Shown here piece by piece: positions 58,651 to 64,000 of a stretch of 64,000 nt of DNA (its first letter is position 1; each line of letters begins with the position of its first letter). The position numbers and the translations under genes are program-made. The notes under the pieces were generated by a model that saw nothing but the letters and a program-made list of their open reading frames with translations, ran no database searches and was not told where the DNA came from. Source of the DNA: Neckera pumila (taxonomy: Eukaryota; Streptophyta; Bryopsida; Hypnales; Neckeraceae); assembly GCA_963969595.1 (NCBI GenBank), contig OZ018409.1:34671282-34735281 (forward strand). Reading direction: 5' to 3'.

Positions 58651-59999
58651 AAATTGCAATAATTGGTTCTCCTTTGTACTATTTTTTTTTGGTCAGAAGC
58701 ATTATATTATATTTTGCTTTTGAATGATGTTATCTTCGGAAGTTGCTCACTTACTTTTCCGGGCTTTTTGAAAAGCATCAAGTTAGGACTACTCAACAGT
58801 CAACACCTACATTACACCCAATGCGGACACTATGTAGAGTACTGTTGGACATGAGATATCCCAAAATGTCGGTGTTTTTAATTCGGAGTAATAGTTTTGA
58901 GTATTCGGACAGAACATGTATTCTTGAGAAGCTGCCTATTTTAGCACCCTCGCAAATGGTCAGATTACTTGATAAGAATGCATTGGCAAATAAAAATGCA
59001 TGATGTTGAATATTCAGTAATTAAATAAGGAAGAGAATTACTTGATAAAAATGCATTGGTAGATAAAAATGCAAGATATTGAATATATTCAATAATTAAA
59101 TAAGGAAGAGGAATCAATATCATGCATTCATGGAACATGCAAGACAAGTATCTCTACCCAAATAAATGGGTTACTTTTGCACCTTTCTTTTAATAAGATC
59201 TTTAGTACATTCCTCCACTTGATTATTGGATAAAATTTCTCTGTGACAATTTTAGAATGTTATGGAGCACTACTCTTAAATATCTATATATCACAACTCT
59301 ATTAGACATGAAAAATGAATTTTTAAGAATGATGGGTTCCAACATGTTGCTATAGCTTTTATTACATGTTTGACTTTCATTTGCCTATATAACTTTTGGA
59401 CTTTTGAAGCATTGTGACCTTTGCTATCCTACACTTGGAGTCAGATTTGTTAGTGATTTTCCGGTTCTCCTTAAATTTTGTGTCCCAAAATGATCTTCCA
59501 GCTGTTGGTTGTAACTTAGGAAGGAGGTTGATGGTAGTTCCCACTACAAAGGGAAGAAATTCAATTCATTGTAAACAGTGGTTGCGATATATGGATATAG
59601 ATTTTCTCAAAGTAAACTTGATTTTTGGTGGGAAATATGTACAAGCCTTGCAATGGATTGGCTTTAAACCAAAGTAGAAGATAGTTTGCTTTGTTTTGCT
59701 AGGAGTGACATTGAGGATGATTAAGCAATAAAGGCAAACAAACCCATTATATATCCTACACAAAATAGTGAAATTAGGTTGTCCCATACTAATTTCTCGA
59801 CAATCCACACTATAGAGATATTCATTGCTTTTGTACAATGATGCATTCAATTCACAGCCATGTGTATGGTAAAGATTTGTGCACCAGTTCAAGGCTTGGT
59901 TCAACGAGTGGCATGTGCCTCCATGTGGAATAAGCATGATCCATGAGGTACTTATCTCACGTAAAGCAACCTAATTGGCAAGGCAACCTAATTTTACTA
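58651..59999. other. Intergenic; includes a two-copy 73-bp tandem repeat
   Basis: ACTTGATAAGAATGCATTGG at 58967 recurs as ACTTGATAAAAATGCATTGG at 59040, followed in both by GAATAT...TAATTAAATAAGGAAGAG (period 73). The minus-strand frame 59566-59937 (123 codons) has no recognisable motif, and I do not call it a gene. Confidence 0.5.
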
Positions 60000-60545
60000 T
60001 TTTGTGTAGGCCAATTTAGAGCCCTAGTCCGGAATCCAATTTTGCTTTGTTGCATTTTAATGGAATCATGAATTGTACACAATGTGCAATTGAGGGTTCA
60101 AAAAGTTGGAATCTAGATTGAAAAGTTGCGATTTTATGAACACAATGAACACAATTACCATATTGCTTCTACACATAGCAAAAGGTTCATTCATTATTTC
60201 ACAATCTCAATGGATACTTGTGAATTGCCAATGAAACGGTATAGAGAATTAACCTTGACAAGACAAGACCTATTACCAAACTACTTTGCCATGAATTATT
60301 TGATTTATAGACCAATAGGTGCATTCTTTGTCTCTTTAATTTTGAAAGTCATCCATTTGTTGCTTATTATTTTTTTGTTGCTTTTCAAGGTTAAGAGAAT
60401 TGCATTAAGCATAGCATCAAAAAGGGCAAGAAGGATTCTCCCAAAGATTGACAATGGGAAGCTATATATAGCTTTGACTACCTGTAATGTATCTTTCCTT
60501 TTTAAAAAATCAAGATGACCAGAATACATGTGAAATATTCTCTAA
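60000..60545 (+). repeat. Dispersed repeat, copy 1 (related copy 61910-63215)
   Basis: Landmarks TTGCATTTTAATGGAAT, TTGCTTCTACACATAGCAAA, GGGAAGCTATATATAGCTTT and ACATGTGAAATA recur in the same order near 61950 (TTGCATTTTAATGTAAT), 62070 (GGCTTCTACACATGGCAAA), 63138 (GGGAAGCTATATG) and 63213 (ACATGTGAAATA). The second copy is split by family A element A4. Nature of the repeat unknown. Confidence 0.6.
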
Positions 60546-61909
60546 TTTGCTATCCATGTGAATCTGGTAAATCGAACTATATTAACCATTGATGCAGTGT
60601 TTTAAAGAACACTTTTAAAATGAAGACAATTTTTGCACCTTCCATCTTACCCTCACAAGTAGAATTAGCATGAGTATGGTTGAATAAAATGTGAAAGAGC
60701 AAATACAAAAGTTGCACCATTGTCTTGTGCTACTCAATTTTTTAAACTAAAGCAAAATGTGATTTTAGTTAAGAAACAAATCAATTTCCAAGTCAATAAT
60801 CATTCCAAATGAATTTAGTGTATTATGCAAAAATCTTTTTAATTTTGTCAATTTTGTTTTGAATGTCACAACGCTAACAACGTAATTGTACCTTGGCGTG
60901 TTGTTATGCATGCATTTTTATATACAATTGCCATGGACTACGGAATTTGTATCGTATTTTGTATCTTGTGTAACCTTAATTTTCTAACAAAATTTCAATT
61001 GTTTTAACAACAATGATTTGTGCAATCATTTTGTGGTCATTTCTTGTCTTCAAGCAACATTTTTAGATGGCAAATAAAAGAAATTTCAATGTTTTTTTTA
61101 CTACGTAAGTACAAAAAAACTGGATCATCATCAAAGTATAAAAAACTATCGACTAGGAAAAAATAATAGTGTTTCCACAATCACATTTTCCACATCTTTT
61201 TTTGCAAATCAATATATGATGAAATTTTAGCCAATCACTAATAGAATTTACATTATAAAAATATAATTTATGCTATTGGTGGATGTTCAAAGTGAAATGC
61301 TTTTAAAGTTGATTAAAAAATATACATCTTTTTCTTTATATTTGACTCCATTGATGATTTCTACTTATTATGCCAAATATAATCACTATTGATGAAGACC
61401 TCAAGAAAGCTGGAAAAAGATATATTTTATTGTACATATAAGTTAACCAAGACCTATTAACCATTATGGATTATTGACTAAATTAGACATGAGTTTAAAT
61501 ATCAATTACTTTGTATTTATATAAGTAAAAAATGATAGTTTTAATCAAGGTCAGTCCTAAATTTTAAGAAAGGTTGGAGATTCTTTTAGTCTATTGTGTA
61601 ATATTAAATTAGAAATAAGATCTACATTTTCATGGAATATTCTTCATGGAATTGAAGGTATTGTTTTTTATTTCATCCTATAAGATTTACATGTTGAATC
61701 TTAGTTGCTGAGTGACATGTGCAATGCTTAGTAAATAAATATTGTGTTGCCATATGTTGTGCTTACCTATTGCTTCTTAATGTAGCCCTTGATGACATCA
61801 TTATGCATTGCATCAATCTTGTAAAATTGTTCGAAGTTATGTCCCTAAAAAATTTCTGGACCATTTTCAAACACATTCCCTCATTGCCTTATCTAGCAAT
61901 CCAATTTGA
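60546..61909. other. AT-rich intergenic DNA, no gene
   Basis: No ORF above about 71 codons, no recognisable RNA gene and no element with clear ends. Confidence 0.55.
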
Positions 61910-63215
61910 AGCTTTATTTTTGGGTCCAATTTAGTTCTATTGCATTTTAATGTAATTTTATTGCATTGAGCTTTGCAATGGAGTCTCAATGTTTTGGAAT
62001 TAGGGATGAAAGGGATGGAATTAGGTTAGAAAGTCATCATTTAATGAATGCAATGAGTACACTCTTGCGGCTTCTACACATGGCAAAATTATTTCACTAT
62101 ACTACAAAGGGATGCTTTTGGATTTTGATTGGAACCATGTAGGGAAGTAAGAGAGTCAAATCCACATTAACCCCTAAAGGACCAAGGCCTTTTTTTTGCC
62201 AAAAAACTCTCAAAACTGCAATTTCTAGAGCAAAGAGTAAAAGGATCTGAAATTTTTTTTTGGCACATCCAACCAAAAGATCTTATACCTAACTAATATG
62301 ACAATGTGTGGAAAAAATTTCAGAATTTTTGACCGCATAGATTGCAAGATATCTGCATTTAAAGTAAAAAAACAAGATTTTCAGCACATTGCGGGACTAG
62401 ATTTTTTGACTTTGAACATTTTTAACTTAAATTTTTTGCACTACAGAGTTTTGAGCTTTAAATCTTTACAGTGGAGAATTGAGTTGAGAGTCTAGGGAAA
62501 AAAAAGAAACTCAAAAAAATATAATTATCATTCTTCAAAAAAAATTGTTAAGTAGAAGATAGTACAAAATAGAAGGAAAATCTAAAATATTAATATTTTC
62601 TAGATGGAATTAAAATGCACTAATCTCAATGGTGAGATTGTTCTAGCAAGAAAACTAAACCATGTTGAACTTTTTGTTCTGAAAAATTGCAAAAATTGCA
62701 TTCCAAAATGAATCCTACAAATTATTTTTTTCAAGAAGATGCTCTAATTGCCCGAAAAAACAAAATCGTCCATAACTTTCTCATAAAAAATCAAATTGAA
62801 ATGAATCAAAGCTTCCCAAATACGCAAAAATATAATCTATAATGAAAAAAAATGAAAAAAAATGAAATTAAGTTTTTTGCAAATTTTTTTTGTTGCTACC
62901 TCTCCCTTGTTTTGAGCTTATTTGGGCATAAGTTTTGTTCCCGGGCACCGATTGAAAAAAAACTATATTCCTACGAAGCTTATCAATTTTTCTATCTTCA
63001 AAAAAAGTTTCAAAAAATCCCGACAAAAATTCAGCCCGTAGATACCTGCCCAAAATCCCATTTGTCCCCTGAACGGACAATGGTCCTTTAGGGATTAAAA
63101 TTCAAAATGACAAGAATAGTCCCCCCTAGGATCCACAATGGGAAGCTATATGTTTTTTCTTTGATCGCTTATAGTATATCATTTTTCTTACAAAAATGAG
63201 TTAATTAAAATACAT
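61910..63215 (+). repeat. Dispersed repeat, copy 2, split by A4
   Basis: Matches the repeat at 60000-60545 up to about 62166 and again from about 63099, with the TTAA element A4 in between. This makes A4 the younger event. Confidence 0.55.
62171..63094 (-). mobile_element. Family A TTAA element, copy A4 (924 bp)
   Basis: Perfect TTAA at 62167-62170 and 63095-63098. Termini CCCCTAAAGGACCAAGGCC and AATGGTCCTTTAGGGA are inverted. The palindrome at the right end is GTCCCCTGAACGGAC. The interior keeps GGGCACCGATTGAAAAAAA and TTGTTCCCGGGCACCG. Non-coding. Inserted in a dispersed repeat. Confidence 0.9.
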
Positions 63216-63623
63216 GTGAAATAAAGCTTGATTAGCCATTCTTTTTTAAAAAACTAATTGTAAATCCAATAAATATATTGATTGGCAGTGACCAAATAGT
63301 CTACAATGGGAAAAAACTGGTGGAAAACTCTATGAATTTTTTATTCTGAAGAAAAAATAGAAAAAAAATTGGAATTGATATTTGAAAAAATTGGTTCAAT
63401 ATGGGAATTAAATGAAAATAGTTAGCAAAACTCAAAATATCCCAAAATATTGCCTACAAAGTCCTATAGAACCTTATATTAGAAATGGCAGTGCTTCAAA
63501 AAATGCTTGCGCTGTAAGACTTTAGTGCTTTCTCTAGTGCTCAAAAATCACTTTGAATTAGTGAAAAGAAATTGTAATTTTTGGTTTCAAAATTTATTAA
63601 TACATATCAATTATTGCTATTAA

Positions 63624-63843
63624 CCTTTGAAGGATCCCTTTGTACTACTTGTATTTAGCCTTATAACATTTCAATTGAGGTTTTGTATAGATATTGTGAT
63701 ACAAGGTTACTTAAGTAATAGGTACCATCATGATCATTAATTTATTTTGAACTGAAAATTATTTGGTCAATGTTTTTTTGATCAGATACCACAGAATTTA
63801 TATTATACTATACAACCGCAAAGGCTTCCAAGCCCTTCAAAGG
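63624..63843. mobile_element. Element D, 220-bp TTAA-flanked MITE
   Basis: TTAA at 63620-63623 and 63844-63847 flank CCTTTGAAGGATCCC at the left and CCCTTCAAAGG at the right: a 10-bp perfect inverted repeat. No ORF. The rest to the window end (63848-64000) contains TCAAAGGGGCTGC...CCCTTTGAGAG, possibly another element cut by the window edge. Confidence 0.65.
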
Positions 63844-64000
63844 TTAACTTCTAAAGAAATGTGGTATTTTTAGGCCCAAAACATCTTCAAAATGCCCACA
63901 CCTAAAGTAAGGCAAAAATCTTCTTCTATATGTATCCCGGATACAAAAAATTGGGACCCTCAAAGGGGCTGCTTCCCTTTGAGAGTTCCCCTCAGGGAGG

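Noticed and set aside
59566..59937. 123-codon minus-strand frame
   Set aside because: No recognisable domain, cysteine-rich chance-like composition, no splice or start support in repeat-rich DNA.
62852..63091. 79- and 70-codon frames on opposite strands
   Set aside because: Both are internal to family A copy A4; the equivalent frames are not open in the other copies, so this is not a transposase.

Overview
The window looks like nuclear DNA of a land plant or another streptophyte. It has spliced genes with GT-AG introns, including a full-length Pti1-type receptor-like cytoplasmic kinase with the usual plant exon structure. It also carries decayed fragments of a plant-type mitochondrial genome (18S rRNA pieces, a tRNA-Met, a group II intron reverse-transcriptase remnant) and several plant DNA-transposon derivatives. 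The retroelement-bearing mitochondrial intron hints at a non-seed plant, but I cannot name a species.

Layout. Positions 1-8500 are relatively GC-rich and hold decayed minus-strand coding sequence: an FCP1/NLI-type phosphatase-like exon with two in-frame stops (99-812), proline/serine-rich exons (990-2392), and a 287-codon open segment ending in a possible methyltransferase-like motif (2673-3715). A GC-rich, coding-like but unrecognised stretch follows (about 4560-6300). From about 8.5 kb to 53 kb the sequence is very AT-rich, with no long ORFs, and is built largely of transposon relics. Within it lie a two-RRM RNA-binding protein gene (minus strand, exons at 26930-26622 and 22008-21268, one 4.6-kb intron), a mitochondrial insertion (about 32.1-34.8 kb), and a small conserved-looking terminal exon of a COX7c-like protein (43122-43258). 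The Pti1-like kinase gene occupies roughly 53.4-58.6 kb, with coding exons from 55186 to 58077. The last 6 kb is repeats again.

The main non-genic theme is a population of non-autonomous elements bounded by TTAA and beginning CCCCTAAAG. There are at least nine copies of a ~0.91-kb family (A). At least three further TTAA-bounded or TIR-sharing types (B, C, D) occur. The TTAA boundary is typical of piggyBac-type transposition. Smaller elements include a CACTA-type MITE, an Emigrant/pogo-like MITE inserted in a minisatellite, a TA-flanked foldback MITE, a 0.66-kb foldback element and a perfect 144-bp palindrome.

The genes do not form a pathway. The kinase is expected at the plasma membrane in signalling, the RRM protein in RNA processing, and the COX7c-like exon in mitochondria. 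No prokaryotic operon, CRISPR array or viral genome was seen. All coordinates and motifs come from reading the sequence; no database search was possible.
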